The notes: generated by a model from the letters alone, not told the origin. 50,589 nucleotides of DNA from Methylobacterium sp. WL119 (GCF_008039875.1 NZ_VRUU01000028.1:1-50589); one strand, 5' to 3'. Shown: positions 8,362 through 16,428, counted from the first letter of the stretch. Made by a program: numbers and translations.

Positions 8362-9477
8362 ATGGAACGCCGCAGCTTCCTTCAGAGCGCCGTCGTCGGC
8401 GCGGGCCTCGCCGCAGCCGGCGGCAGCACCGCCACCGCGGCCGTCGACCCGACGGCCCTGCCCGGCAACCGGCCGTCCGATCCCGCGAGCCTCCCCCTCG
8501 TCACCGATCCGGGCGAGCGCCGCGGCGAGATGCTCTATCGCGCCTTCGGGCGCCATTCCGACAAGATCTCGGCCATCGGCATGGGCGGGTTCCACCTCGG
8601 CAAGAGCGCGGTGACGGACGACGAGGCGACGCGGCTGATCCACCAGGGGATCGAGCGCGGCATCACCTTCATGGACAATTGCTGGGACTACAACGAGGGC
8701 CGCTCCGAGCTGCGCATGGGCGCGGCGCTGCAGGAAGGCAGCCGGCGCGACAAGGTGTTCCTGATGTCCAAGATGGACGGGCGCACCAAGGAGGAGGCGA
8801 CGAAGCAGATCGACGCCTCGCTGCACCGCCTGCGCACCGACCGGATCGACCTCGTCCAGCACCACGAGATCCTGCGCTACGACGACCCGGACCGGGTCTT
8901 CGCCGAGGGCGGCGCGATGGAGGCCTTCGTCGAGGCGAAGAAGGCGGGCAAGCTGCGCTACATCGGCTTCACCGGGCACAAGGACCCGCGCATCCATCTG
9001 CAGATGCTGGAGGTCGCCCACGAGCGCGGGTTCCAGTTCGATTCGGTGCAGATGCCGCTCAACGTCATGGACGCGCATTTCCGCTCGTTCGGCCACCTCG
9101 TCCTGCCCTACCTCGTGCAGAACGGCATCGCCGCGCTCGGCATGAAGACCTTCGGCGACGGCGTCATCCTGAAGAGCGACGCGCCGATCAAGCCGATCGA
9201 GTACCTGCATTTCGGCCTCAACCTGCCGGTCTCGGTGCTGATCACCGGCATCCAGAGCCAGCGCGACCTCGACCAGGCGTTCGAGGCGGTGAAGACCTTC
9301 CGGCCGATGGACAAGGCGGCGGTCGCCGAGCTGCTCGGGCGCAGCCGCCCCTACGCGCTCGAAGGCAAGTACGAGCTGTTCAAGACCAGCGCGACCTTCG
9401 ACGGCACCGCCAAGAACGCGGCGTGGCTCGGGGAGGACGTCCCGGGGGTGAAGACCCTCGCCCCGACGATGGAGTGA
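8362..9477 (+). CDS. Tat-exported aldo/keto reductase
   Basis: A 371-residue aldo/keto reductase with a twin-arginine signal (ERRSFLQSAVVGAGLAAAGG), so it is probably exported folded with its nicotinamide cofactor. The catalytic tetrad of the family is intact: Asp105 and Tyr110 (FMDNCWDYNEG), Lys137 (LMSKMD) and His167 or His168 (LVQHHEI). A good Shine-Dalgarno sequence (TTAGGAGA) precedes ATG 8362. It lies 32 bp after larB on the same strand and could be part of that transcript. The substrate is unknown. A link to a lactate-type hydroxy acid pathway is only suggested by position. Confidence 0.87.
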   Translation: MERRSFLQSAVVGAGLAAAGGSTATAAVDPTALPGNRPSDPASLPLVTDPGERRGEMLYRAFGRHSDKISAIGMGGFHLGKSAVTDDEATRLIHQGIERGITFMDNCWDYNEGRSELRMGAALQEGSRRDKVFLMSKMDGRTKEEATKQIDASLHRLRTDRIDLVQHHEILRYDDPDRVFAEGGAMEAFVEAKKAGKLRYIGFTGHKDPRIHLQMLEVAHERGFQFDSVQMPLNVMDAHFRSFGHLVLPYLVQNGIAALGMKTFGDGVILKSDAPIKPIEYLHFGLNLPVSVLITGIQSQRDLDQAFEAVKTFRPMDKAAVAELLGRSRPYALEGKYELFKTSATFDGTAKNAAWLGEDVPGVKTLAPTME

Positions 9478-9482
9478 TTTTT

Positions 9483-9506
9483 GCCAGGGTGTCGGTGACC
9501 CCTGGC
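9483..9506. other. Inverted repeat between the aldo/keto reductase and hupE
   Basis: GCCAGGG at 9483-9489 and CCCTGGC at 9500-9506 can form a seven-base-pair stem with a ten-base loop. It starts six bases after the reductase stop. It could be a weak terminator (no T-run follows) or an operator for the nickel permease gene. Confidence 0.4.
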
Positions 9507-9559
9507 GCCCGCCGCCTATCCATCCGATGATCGACCCGACCAGACCGTCAGGACACCCC

Positions 9560-10162
9560 ATGAAGCGTCTCGCCGCCCTCGCTCTTCCCGCCCTCGTCCT
9601 GCTGCCGCAGGCGGCGCTCGCCCATCCCGGCCACGGCGAGGCCGCGGGCCTCGTCCACGGCTTCCTGCACCCGGTGAGCGGAGCCGACCACGTCCTCGCC
9701 ATGGTCGCGGTCGGGCTGCTGGCGGCCCTGCGCGGCGGCCGGGCCCTGTGGGCGCTGCCCGCGGCCTTCCTGGCGCTGATGGCGGCGGGCGCCGGGCTCG
9801 GCATGGCGGGCGTCGAGGTCTCCGGCCTCGGCCTGCCGGTGGCCGAGACCGGGATCGCCCTGTCGGTGGTCGCCTTCGGCCTCGCGGCCGCGTTCGGCCT
9901 CCGACTTCCGGTCGCCGCGCTCGGCGCCCTCGTCGGCGGCTTTGCCGCGTTCCACGGCTATGCCCACGGCGCGGAGATGCCCGAGACCGCCTCCGGCCTC
10001 GTCTACGGCCTCGGGTTCCTCGCCGGCACCGCCCTGCTCCACGCCGCCGGCCTCGGCCTTGGCCTGGCGATCGCGGCCGGCACCCGCCGTACGGTCATGG
10101 CTCCCATGCTCGGCGGCGCGGTGGTCGCCTCCGGCGTCGTGCTGCTCGCAGGGCATTTCTAA
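9560..10162 (+). CDS. hupE: HupE/UreJ family nickel (or cobalt) permease
   Basis: A 200-residue membrane protein with an N-terminal signal (MKRLAALALPALVLLPQAALA) followed by the family signature HPGHGE...GFLHPVSGADHVLAM, whose His and Asp residues bind the metal. About six transmembrane segments follow, with a further His in FAAFHGYAHGAEMP. Known members bring Ni2+ (some Co2+) into the cell for hydrogenase or urease. Its place right after the larCEB genes suggests it feeds nickel to the pincer cofactor pathway. This is inferred from context. An AGGAC sequence lies before ATG 9560. Confidence 0.9.
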   Translation: MKRLAALALPALVLLPQAALAHPGHGEAAGLVHGFLHPVSGADHVLAMVAVGLLAALRGGRALWALPAAFLALMAAGAGLGMAGVEVSGLGLPVAETGIALSVVAFGLAAAFGLRLPVAALGALVGGFAAFHGYAHGAEMPETASGLVYGLGFLAGTALLHAAGLGLGLAIAAGTRRTVMAPMLGGAVVASGVVLLAGHF

Positions 10163-10170
10163 GTCGAGAC

Positions 10171-10197
10171 CTCCGGCGGGGCAGGCACCCGCCGGAG
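10171..10197 (+). terminator. Hairpin terminator after hupE
   Basis: A ten-base-pair stem (CTCCGGCGGG with CCCGCCGGAG) and a seven-base loop begin nine bases after the hupE stop. The tail is only TTCG, so termination may be partial. It separates the nickel block from the iron operon. Confidence 0.6.
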
Positions 10198-10271
10198 TTC
10201 GAGCTTCCGAGATCTATGATTCATCTTTCAAGCCGGCTGATTTTCACCAACCTGGACTTTATAGTTCCCAG

Positions 10272-10288
10272 TTTGGAACGATTATGAT
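10272..10288 (+). promoter_or_regulatory. Candidate iron-control element (Irr-type ICE box) upstream of the ftr operon
   Basis: TTTGGAACGATTATGAT matches the rhizobial ICE consensus TTTRGAAYNRTTYYAAA at 14 of 17 positions by eye. It overlaps an inverted repeat GTTCC-N6-GGAAC at 10264-10279. The surrounding 60 bp are clearly more A+T-rich than the genes. It lies 52 bp before the first gene of a ferrous-iron transporter, as expected for iron-responsive control by Irr, or possibly RirA/Fur. Binding is inferred, not shown. Confidence 0.5.
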
Positions 10289-10340
10289 TTGAGCATGTGA
10301 CGAACAAGCCTCTTCCAATTTCGGCGCGGCCGGGTATGCG

Positions 10341-10901
10341 ATGCATCCCATGCGCGCGCTCCGTCTCACCCTCCCCCTGCTCGCCGGCCTGGCCGGCCTC
10401 ACCGCCTCCGCGGTCGCCAAGGAGATCCCCGTCGGGCCCCACGTGACCCAGAACGGTCTCGAGGTCGCGGCGGTGTACCTGCAGCCGATCGAGATGGACC
10501 CGCCCGACATGATGCGCGCGGCGGCGCAGTCCGACCTGCACCTCGAGGCCGACATCCGCGCCGCCAAGGACAACCGCAACGGCTTCGCCGAGGGCGACTT
10601 CGTGCCGTCGCTGACCGTGACCTTCGAGGTGGTGAAGCTCGACGGCGACAAGCCCACCGACCAGAAGGTCTCGGGGCCGCTGATGGGCATGGTCGCCAAC
10701 GACGGCCCGCATTACGGCGACAACGTCAAGCTGTTCGGGCCGGGCCGCTACCGCCTCAAGCTCACCGTGGCGCCCCCCGGCCCGCACGCCCATTTCGGCC
10801 GCCACGTCGACAAGGAGACCGGGGTGGCCGAGTGGTTCAAGCCGTTCGACATCACCCAGGACTTCACCTTCGCCGGCATCGGCAAGAAGGGCGCGTACTG
10901 A
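10341..10901 (+). CDS. ftrA: Periplasmic iron-binding protein FtrA (P19/Tp34 family)
   Basis: A 186-residue protein with a signal peptide (to about ...TASAVA). It belongs to the P19/FetP/Tp34 family that binds Fe2+ and Cu2+ in the periplasm and delivers iron to an FTR1-type permease. Candidate ligands are the Met and His residues in IEMDPPDMM, DLHLEADIRA, DGPHYGDN and PHAHFGRHVD, with the family hallmark ETGVAEWF. It is the first gene of a four-gene operon. ATG 10341 or ATG 10350 are both possible starts. Confidence 0.88.
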   Translation: MHPMRALRLTLPLLAGLAGLTASAVAKEIPVGPHVTQNGLEVAAVYLQPIEMDPPDMMRAAAQSDLHLEADIRAAKDNRNGFAEGDFVPSLTVTFEVVKLDGDKPTDQKVSGPLMGMVANDGPHYGDNVKLFGPGRYRLKLTVAPPGPHAHFGRHVDKETGVAEWFKPFDITQDFTFAGIGKKGAY

Positions 10902-10903
10902 GG

Positions 10904-11284
10904 ATGCAGGCCGCGACCGGTCTTCCCGCCCGCTGGGCGCTGCTCGCCCTCGCACCGCTTCTCCTGGCGCCGCTTCTCCTGGCGCCTCGGGCCGCGCGCG
11001 CCGACGACATGCCGGTGATCAAGGTCGAGATGAAGGACGGCGTGATCCTGCCCGCGATCATCGAGGTTCCGGCCAAGACCCGCTTCAAGCTGGAGATCTC
11101 GAACACCGGAACCTCGCCGGTGGAGTTCGAGAGCCTCGAGCTGAAGCGCGAAAAGGCGCTCGCCGCCGGCTCGACCTCGTCGATCATCTTCCGCACCCTC
11201 GATCCTGGCAGCTACGACGTCTTCGACGACTTCCATCCGGAGGCGAAGGCGACGCTGGTGGCCAAGGACTCGGTGGCGAAGTAG
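10904..11284 (+). CDS. ftrB: Periplasmic cupredoxin-domain protein FtrB
   Basis: A 126-residue protein with a long signal peptide that includes a repeated LLLAP. The mature part is a small cupredoxin-like beta domain (VEMKDGVILPAIIEVPAKTRFKL; ISNTGTSPVEFES). In the FtrABCD system of Brucella and Bordetella this component is thought to oxidise or hand over ferrous iron with FtrA. The gene starts two bases after the ftrA stop, using the GAGG at the stop as ribosome-binding site. Assignment rests on domain type plus operon position. Confidence 0.83.
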   Translation: MQAATGLPARWALLALAPLLLAPLLLAPRAARADDMPVIKVEMKDGVILPAIIEVPAKTRFKLEISNTGTSPVEFESLELKREKALAAGSTSSIIFRTLDPGSYDVFDDFHPEAKATLVAKDSVAK

Positions 11285-11287
11285 CCG

Positions 11288-12691
11288 GTGGCCGGCGCGA
11301 CCCTCAGCCCCGGCCGGGAGGCCTGGATCGACGGACGCCTCGCCGACTTCGGCGACTGGCTCCGCCGGCACGGCGGCGTGCTGCGCACCATCCAGTGGGC
11401 GGTGGTCGGCATCTACGTCGTGCTCGTGGCCGTGCCTGCCTTCCTGCCGCTGCCCGACCGCGGCGCCCATCTCTGGTCGAACCTGACGCTGGCGGCGCAA
11501 TTCGCGTTCTGGGGCATCTGGTGGCCGTTCGTGCTGCTCAGCATGGTCATCGCCGGGCGCGCCTGGTGCGGGGTGCTGTGCCCCGAAGGCACGCTCACCG
11601 AGTTCGCCAGCCGGTGGAGCCTCGGCCGCGCCGTGCCGCGCTGGATCACCTGGGGCGGGTGGCCGTTCCTGGCGTTCGCCGGCACCACGGTCTACGGCCA
11701 GATGGTCAGCGTCTACGGCTACCCGAAGCCGGTGCTCGCCGTGCTCGGCGGCTCGACCGTGGCGGCGATCCTCGTCGGCGCCGTGTACGGGCGCAACAAG
11801 CGGGTGTGGTGCCGCTACCTCTGCCCGGTCAACGGCGTGTTCGCGGTGCTCTCCAAGCTCGCGCCGGTGAGCTTCCAGGTCGACGGCGCCGCCTGGAGCG
11901 CCTCGCCGAAGCCGAAGCCGGGGCAAGGCTTCAACTGCGCGCCCCTCGTGGCGGTGAAGACCATGCGCGGCTCGGGCGCCTGCCACATGTGCGGGCGCTG
12001 CAGCGGCTATCGCGGCGCCGTGCGGCTGGCCCGCCGTTCGCCCAACCACGAGATCGTCCACGTGGCCGGCGACGAGCCCTCCCTCGACCAGACCGTGCTG
12101 ATCCTGTTCGGCATGATGGGCCTCGCCGTCGGCGCGTTCCAGTGGTCGTCGAGCCCCTGGTACATCGACGGCAAGCAGTGGCTCGCCACCTGGCTGATCG
12201 AGCGCGGCGTCACCTGGCCGCTGGAGACCTCGGCGCCGTGGTTCGTGCTGACGAACTACCCCGAGCACAACGACGTGCTCACCCTCCTCGACGGCGCGAT
12301 GCTGCTCGCCTACATCGCCGCCGCCTGCCTCGGCATCGGGCTCGCGCTGACCGGCCTGGTCGCGCTCGCGACCCGCGCGGGCGGGCCGTGGTCCACCGCC
12401 CGCTTCCACCACCTGACGCAGGCGCTGATCCCGATCGCCGGCTGCGGCGTCTTCCTCGGCCTCTCGGCGCTCACGGTCACCTTCCTGCGCGGCGAGGGCT
12501 TCGTCCTGCCCTTCGTCGACGAGGTCCGCGCCGGCCTCCTCGGCGGGGCCAGCCTGTGGAGCCTCTGGCTGGCCTGGCGGATCGCCGGCCTGTCGGCCGG
12601 CGGCCCGCGCCGGGTCGCCACAACCCTGTGCATCGGTGCCGCCGCGGGCCTCGCGGTGGCGAACTGGGCGCTTCTGTTCTGGATCTGGTAG
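11288..12691 (+). CDS. ftrD: Polytopic ferredoxin-like membrane protein FtrD
   Basis: A 467-residue membrane protein of the NapH/CcoG-like [4Fe-4S] type. Paired cysteines are visible at RAWCGVLCPE (Cys94, Cys98) and KRVWCRYLCP (Cys175, Cys179), then Cys217 and the cluster motif ACHMCGRCSG (Cys232, 235, 238). In FtrABCD systems this subunit supplies electrons, probably to reduce iron for or after transport. It starts at GTG 11288, three bases after the ftrB stop. At least six hydrophobic segments are seen. The N-terminal cluster half and the membrane C-terminal half match the usual size. Confidence 0.85.
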   Translation: MAGATLSPGREAWIDGRLADFGDWLRRHGGVLRTIQWAVVGIYVVLVAVPAFLPLPDRGAHLWSNLTLAAQFAFWGIWWPFVLLSMVIAGRAWCGVLCPEGTLTEFASRWSLGRAVPRWITWGGWPFLAFAGTTVYGQMVSVYGYPKPVLAVLGGSTVAAILVGAVYGRNKRVWCRYLCPVNGVFAVLSKLAPVSFQVDGAAWSASPKPKPGQGFNCAPLVAVKTMRGSGACHMCGRCSGYRGAVRLARRSPNHEIVHVAGDEPSLDQTVLILFGMMGLAVGAFQWSSSPWYIDGKQWLATWLIERGVTWPLETSAPWFVLTNYPEHNDVLTLLDGAMLLAYIAAACLGIGLALTGLVALATRAGGPWSTARFHHLTQALIPIAGCGVFLGLSALTVTFLRGEGFVLPFVDEVRAGLLGGASLWSLWLAWRIAGLSAGGPRRVATTLCIGAAAGLAVANWALLFWIW

Positions 12692-12731
12692 CGCGCGAGC
12701 GCCCCATCAACGCGAAAGCCGGGATATCCGC

Positions 12732-13556
12732 ATGATCGGAGCCTTCGTCATCGCCTTCCGCGAGGTCATCGAGGCGGGCCTCATCATCTCGATCGTGCTG
12801 GCGGCCACCCGCGGCATTCCCGGGCGCGGCCGCTGGGTCGCGCTCGGCATCGTCGGGGGCCTGGCCGGCGCCGCCCTCGTCGCGCTGTTCGCCGAGAAGA
12901 TCTCGGACGCGTTCGAGGGCGCGGGGCAGGACCTGCTCAACGCCGCCGTGCTCATCGTCGCCGTGCTGATGCTGGTCTGGCACAACACCTGGATGGCGGC
13001 CCACGGGCGCGAGCTCGCGGGCGAGCTGCGGGCGGCGGGCGAGGCCGTCCGCTCCGGGCAGCGCACCGCGGCGGCGCTGGCGCTGGTCGTCGGCGCGGCG
13101 ATCCTGCGCGAGGGCGCGGAGCTGGTGCTGTTCCTCTACGGCCTCGTCGCCTCGGGGGCGTCGGGGGCCGACCTGCAGGCCGGGGCGCTCGCCGGCGTCG
13201 GCGCAGGCGCCCTGCTCTCGGGCATCAGCTATTTCGGCCTCGCCGCGATCCCGAGCCGCTACGTGTTCTCGGTGACGAGCGCGCTGATCATCTTCCTCGC
13301 CGCCGGCCTCGCGGCGCAGGCGGCGCAGTTCCTGTCGAACGCCGGCATCGTCACCGGGCTCGACCAGATCCTGTGGAACTCGTCCGGCCTGATCCCGGAG
13401 AACGGCTGGCCGGGCCGCGTGCTGCACGCGCTCGTCGGCTACACCGACCGCCCGACCGCGCTCCAGGGCATCGTCTACGTCGGCACGATCCTGGTGATGG
13501 TCGGGCTGATGCAGGTGACCGCCTCGAGCAAGCGCCGGGCCCTGCGCACCGCCTGA
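12732..13556 (+). CDS. ftrC: FTR1-family iron permease FtrC
   Basis: A 274-residue permease with about seven transmembrane segments. Both REXXE iron-binding motifs of the FTR1 family are present: REVIE at residues 10-14 and REGAE at 126-130. It moves iron across the inner membrane and completes the operon ftrA-ftrB-ftrD-ftrC. The gap to ftrD is 40 bp. A bidirectional terminator follows. Confidence 0.92.
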   Translation: MIGAFVIAFREVIEAGLIISIVLAATRGIPGRGRWVALGIVGGLAGAALVALFAEKISDAFEGAGQDLLNAAVLIVAVLMLVWHNTWMAAHGRELAGELRAAGEAVRSGQRTAAALALVVGAAILREGAELVLFLYGLVASGASGADLQAGALAGVGAGALLSGISYFGLAAIPSRYVFSVTSALIIFLAAGLAAQAAQFLSNAGIVTGLDQILWNSSGLIPENGWPGRVLHALVGYTDRPTALQGIVYVGTILVMVGLMQVTASSKRRALRTA

Positions 13557-13586
13557 GCGCCTCGGCCGGCACGCAACCGCGGCAAC

Positions 13587-13625
13587 GAAAAGCCCGCCGC
13601 GATCGGATCGCGGCGGGCTTTTCTC
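13587..13625. terminator. Bidirectional intrinsic terminator between ftrC and rplS
   Basis: GAAAAGCCCGCCGCGATC and its complement form a long perfect stem. A-runs on the left arm and T-runs on the right arm give a T-tail in both directions. It sits between the convergent ftrC and rplS genes and ends both transcripts. Confidence 0.9.
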
Positions 13626-13658
13626 GTCGCGTCCGCTCCCCGTACGGGGAGGCGCGGA

Positions 13659-14054
13659 CTACTCGGCGGCGGCCGGCGCGGCCTTCGCCTTGCCCTTGTT
13701 CTTGTCGGTGCGCTCGGCGATGCGGGCGGACTTACCGCGGCGATCGCGCAGGTAGTACAGCTTGGCCCGGCGTACCTTGCCGCGGCGCACCACCTTGATC
13801 GAATCGATCAGCGGGCCGTGGACCGGGAACAGGCGCTCGACGCCCTCGCCGTAGGAGATCTTGCGGACGGTGAAGCTCTCGTTGAGGCCGCCGCCGGAGC
13901 GCGCGATCACCACGCCCTCGTAGGCCTGGACGCGGGTGCGCTCGCCTTCCTTGACCTTGACGTTCACGATCACCGTGTCGCCGGGCTGGAAGTCGGGGAT
14001 GGTCTTGTTCAGTCGAGCGACTTCTTCCTGCTCGAGCTGCTGGATGATGTTCAT
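13659..14054 (-). CDS. rplS: 50S ribosomal protein L19
   Basis: L19 (131 residues) lies at the 30S-50S interface. The start [15 protein letters not shown] and the core [18 protein letters not shown] and [17 protein letters not shown] are family-typical. A Lys/Ala-rich tail ([13 protein letters not shown]) is common in alphaproteobacteria. GGAG precedes ATG 14054. The usual partners rpsP, rimM and trmD are not upstream. The gene is alone, with a divergent Fe-S scaffold gene beyond its leader. Confidence 0.96.
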   Translation of the reverse strand: MNIIQQLEQEEVARLNKTIPDFQPGDTVIVNVKVKEGERTRVQAYEGVVIARSGGGLNESFTVRKISYGEGVERLFPVHGPLIDSIKVVRRGKVRRAKLYYLRDRRGKSARIAERTDKNKGKAKAAPAAAE

Positions 14055-14161
14055 GAATAGCTCCGGCCGTCGCGCCGCGCTGCCCCGGATGGGCTTGCGG
14101 GCGTCAGGATTTCGGCATCCTGTTTTGAGTTGGCGCCGCGATACACCAAGCCCACGCGCTT

Positions 14162-14235
14162 GTCGATTGCCGGCCGCGCCCGTCGATTGCCGGCGGCGAT
14201 TGCCCATTGCCGGCGGGGCCCGTCGATTGCCCGCC
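14162..14235. repeat. Short imperfect repeats (GTCGATTGCC unit) upstream of rplS
   Basis: The ten-base unit GTCGATTGCC occurs at 14162, 14182 and 14222, with related ATTGCC copies at 14196 and 14206, each followed by a GC-rich filler of roughly ten bases. The array lies in the 285-bp interval between the divergent rplS and nfuA genes, so it is either in the rplS leader or around its promoter. Confidence 0.75.
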
Positions 14236-14338
14236 CCGGTTGAGAAAATCCGGTCCGCGGTCCACATGGAGGATGGCGCGAGACGCGCCGTTCCCGGCCG
14301 GCCTTGAACCGGCGCAGCGGACGAGGATCCTGTCAGAC

Positions 14339-14905
14339 ATGTTCATCCAGACCGAAGCGACCCCGAACCCCGCCACCCTGAAGTTCCTGCCCGGCCGGGT
14401 GGTGCTGCAGGAGGGCACCTTCGAGGCCAAGGACGCGGACGGCGCCGCCCGCTCGCCCCTGGCGCAGCGCCTGTTCGACGTGCCCGGCGTCGCCGGCGTG
14501 TATTTCGGCCACGACTTCATCTCGGTGACCAAGGCCGACGGCGTCGACGAGTGGCCGCAGGTCAAGCCGGCCCTTCTGGGCGCGATCATGGAGCACTTCC
14601 AGTCCGGCGCGCCGGTGATGGCGGAAGGCTCCGCGCAGGCCGACGACGCCGCCGAGGAATTCTACGACGCCGCCGACCACGACACCGTGGTGACGATCAA
14701 GGACCTGCTCGAGACCCGCGTGCGCCCGGCGGTGGCGGGCGACGGCGGCGACATCACCTTCCGCGGCTACAAGGAAGGCGTCGTCTACCTGGAGATGAAG
14801 GGCGCCTGCTCCGGCTGCCCGTCCTCGACCGCGACGCTCCGGCACGGCGTGCAGAACCTGTTCAAGCACTTCCTGCCCGAGATCCGGGAAGTCCAGGCGG
14901 TCTGA
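14339..14905 (+). CDS. nfuA: NifU-family Fe-S cluster scaffold/carrier protein
   Basis: A 188-residue Nfu-type protein that holds and delivers [4Fe-4S] clusters. The N-terminal Nfu_N domain starts [19 protein letters not shown]. The C-terminal NifU domain has the cluster-binding Cys157 and Cys160 in ACSGCPSS. It is divergent from rplS and is followed by its own terminator. The start is fixed by N-terminal conservation. Confidence 0.93.
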   Translation: MFIQTEATPNPATLKFLPGRVVLQEGTFEAKDADGAARSPLAQRLFDVPGVAGVYFGHDFISVTKADGVDEWPQVKPALLGAIMEHFQSGAPVMAEGSAQADDAAEEFYDAADHDTVVTIKDLLETRVRPAVAGDGGDITFRGYKEGVVYLEMKGACSGCPSSTATLRHGVQNLFKHFLPEIREVQAV

Positions 14906-14995
14906 GACCGGCGCTTCGAAATCGCGGCGCTTAGGGTGCGCGCCCAGCCGGCACCCGAAGCGCCTTTGCAACACCTTCTCCCGAACCGCGCGCCG

Positions 14996-15029
14996 ACGGC
15001 CGCCCCGCACTGACGGGCGCGGCCGTTTT
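14996..15029 (+). terminator. Intrinsic terminator after nfuA
   Basis: ACGGCCGC with GCGGCCGT, extended by CCCG with CGGG around a short loop, is followed by TTTT. It lies about 90 bp after the nfuA stop and before tsaB. Confidence 0.75.
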
Positions 15030-15094
15030 GGCTTAGGCTCGCGGCTTCCTTCAGAGGGCGGACGGGAGCGAAGCCCCGGCGAACGGGAGTGGGC

Positions 15095-15784
15095 GTGCAT
15101 ATCCTGGCCATCGACACGGCACTCGAGCTCTGCTCGGCCTGCGTCGCGACCGAGGCGGCCGACGGGTCCGTCGATCTGCTCGCGCAGGAATCCATGACGC
15201 TCGCCCGCGGCCACGCCGAGGCGCTGCTGCCGCTGGTCGAGCGGGTGATGGCCCGGTTCGAGGCCGGGTTCGAGGGCCTGTCCCGCGTCGCCGTCACCGT
15301 CGGCCCCGGCAGCTACACCGGCCTGCGCGTCGGCCTGTCGGCGGCCCGCGCCGTCGGCCTCGCCGCCGGCATTCCCGTGGTCGGGGTCACCACCCTCTCG
15401 GCGCTGCTGGCGCCGCAGCTGGCGCTGAACGGCGACGGCCTGATCGCCGCCGCGATCGATGCCCGCCACGGTGCGGTCTACCTCCAGGCGATGAGCGCGG
15501 GCGACGGCATCGTCGTGCCGCCGACGCACCTGCGCCTCGAGGAGGCCGCCGACCGGCTCGGGGCCGGCCCCGTCACCCTCGTCGGCTCCGGTGCCGCCCT
15601 CCTGGCGGCCGTGCTCCGGGCCCGCGGGATCGCGGTCGACGTCGCGGGCGCCGGCGGGCCCGACATCGCCTGGGTCGCCTCGCTCGGCCTGGTCGCCGAC
15701 CCGGCCCAGGCCCTGCCCCGGCCGATGTACCTGCGCGGGGCCGACGCCCAGCCGCAGGACCACGCGCGGATCGCCCGCCGATGA
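15095..15784 (+). CDS. tsaB: tRNA threonylcarbamoyladenosine biosynthesis protein TsaB
   Basis: TsaB (229 residues) partners TsaD and TsaE to make t6A37 in tRNAs that read ANN codons. The ASKHA-fold start HILAIDTALE and the motif VGPGSYTGLRVGLSAARAVGLA are typical. GTG 15095 was chosen because GGGAG lies five bases before it. The in-frame GTG at 15089 has no ribosome-binding site. rimI follows, the usual neighbour. Confidence 0.93.
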   Translation: MHILAIDTALELCSACVATEAADGSVDLLAQESMTLARGHAEALLPLVERVMARFEAGFEGLSRVAVTVGPGSYTGLRVGLSAARAVGLAAGIPVVGVTTLSALLAPQLALNGDGLIAAAIDARHGAVYLQAMSAGDGIVVPPTHLRLEEAADRLGAGPVTLVGSGAALLAAVLRARGIAVDVAGAGGPDIAWVASLGLVADPAQALPRPMYLRGADAQPQDHARIARR

Positions 15785-15899
15785 CACGCAAGCCTCATCG
15801 CTCGGACCGTTCCAGCGGCCTTCGGCCGCCGGCAAGCGCGAAGGCGCGCCGCCGATGCGGCGGATCGCCCGCGATGCGGCGGCATCGAGGGCCACAGGC

Positions 15900-16421
15900 A
15901 TGAGCCGCCCGGTCTCGCCCTTCTGGCCGCTGGAATGGTGGCTCGCCTGGTGGGAGGCCTGGGGCCCCGAGCCCTACGTCGCGCCCTTGCGCGAGGCCGA
16001 CCAGGCGCGCACGCTCGCCCGGCTCCACGCCACCGCCTTCGCGCGGCCCTGGGACGCGCACGAGTTCGAGCGGATGCTGTGCGAGCGCGCGACGCAGGGG
16101 CACGCCCTGTGGCGGGCCGGCGCGATGCAGGGCTTCATCCTGTCCCGCAAGGTCGCCGACGAGGCCGAGATCCTCACCGTCGTGCTGGCGCCCTCCGCCC
16201 GCGGCGGCGGCCTGAGCCATCGGCTGCTGCGCGAGCATCTCGGGCACCTGGCGCTGATCGGCGTCGCGCAGGTCCACCTGGAGGTCGACGAGGGCAATGC
16301 GCCCGCGCTCAAGCTCTACGCCCGGCACGGGTTCATCCGGGTGGGCACGCGGACCGGCTACTACGCGCAGGCCGACGGCAGCCGCGCGACCGCGCTCACC
16401 ATGCGCGCCGACCTGACGTGA
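15900..16421 (+). CDS. rimI: Ribosomal protein S18-alanine N-acetyltransferase (RimI-like GNAT)
   Basis: A 173-residue GNAT acetyltransferase. The acetyl-CoA loop is seen in VLAPSARGGGLSHRLL, then VHLEVDEGNAPALKLYARHGF, the part most typical of RimI, and a final GYY. RimI acetylates the N-terminus of S18. The protein has a Trp-rich N-terminal extension of about 25 residues (FWPLEWWLAWWEAWG) before the GNAT fold, making it longer than the usual 150 or so. It lies 115 bp after tsaB. Confidence 0.87.
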   Translation: MSRPVSPFWPLEWWLAWWEAWGPEPYVAPLREADQARTLARLHATAFARPWDAHEFERMLCERATQGHALWRAGAMQGFILSRKVADEAEILTVVLAPSARGGGLSHRLLREHLGHLALIGVAQVHLEVDEGNAPALKLYARHGFIRVGTRTGYYAQADGSRATALTMRADLT

Positions 16422-16428
16422 GCGCCCG

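Noticed and set aside
14162..14235. CRISPR array
   Set aside because: Units are only ten bases, spacing is uneven, fillers are short and alike, and no cas genes are near.
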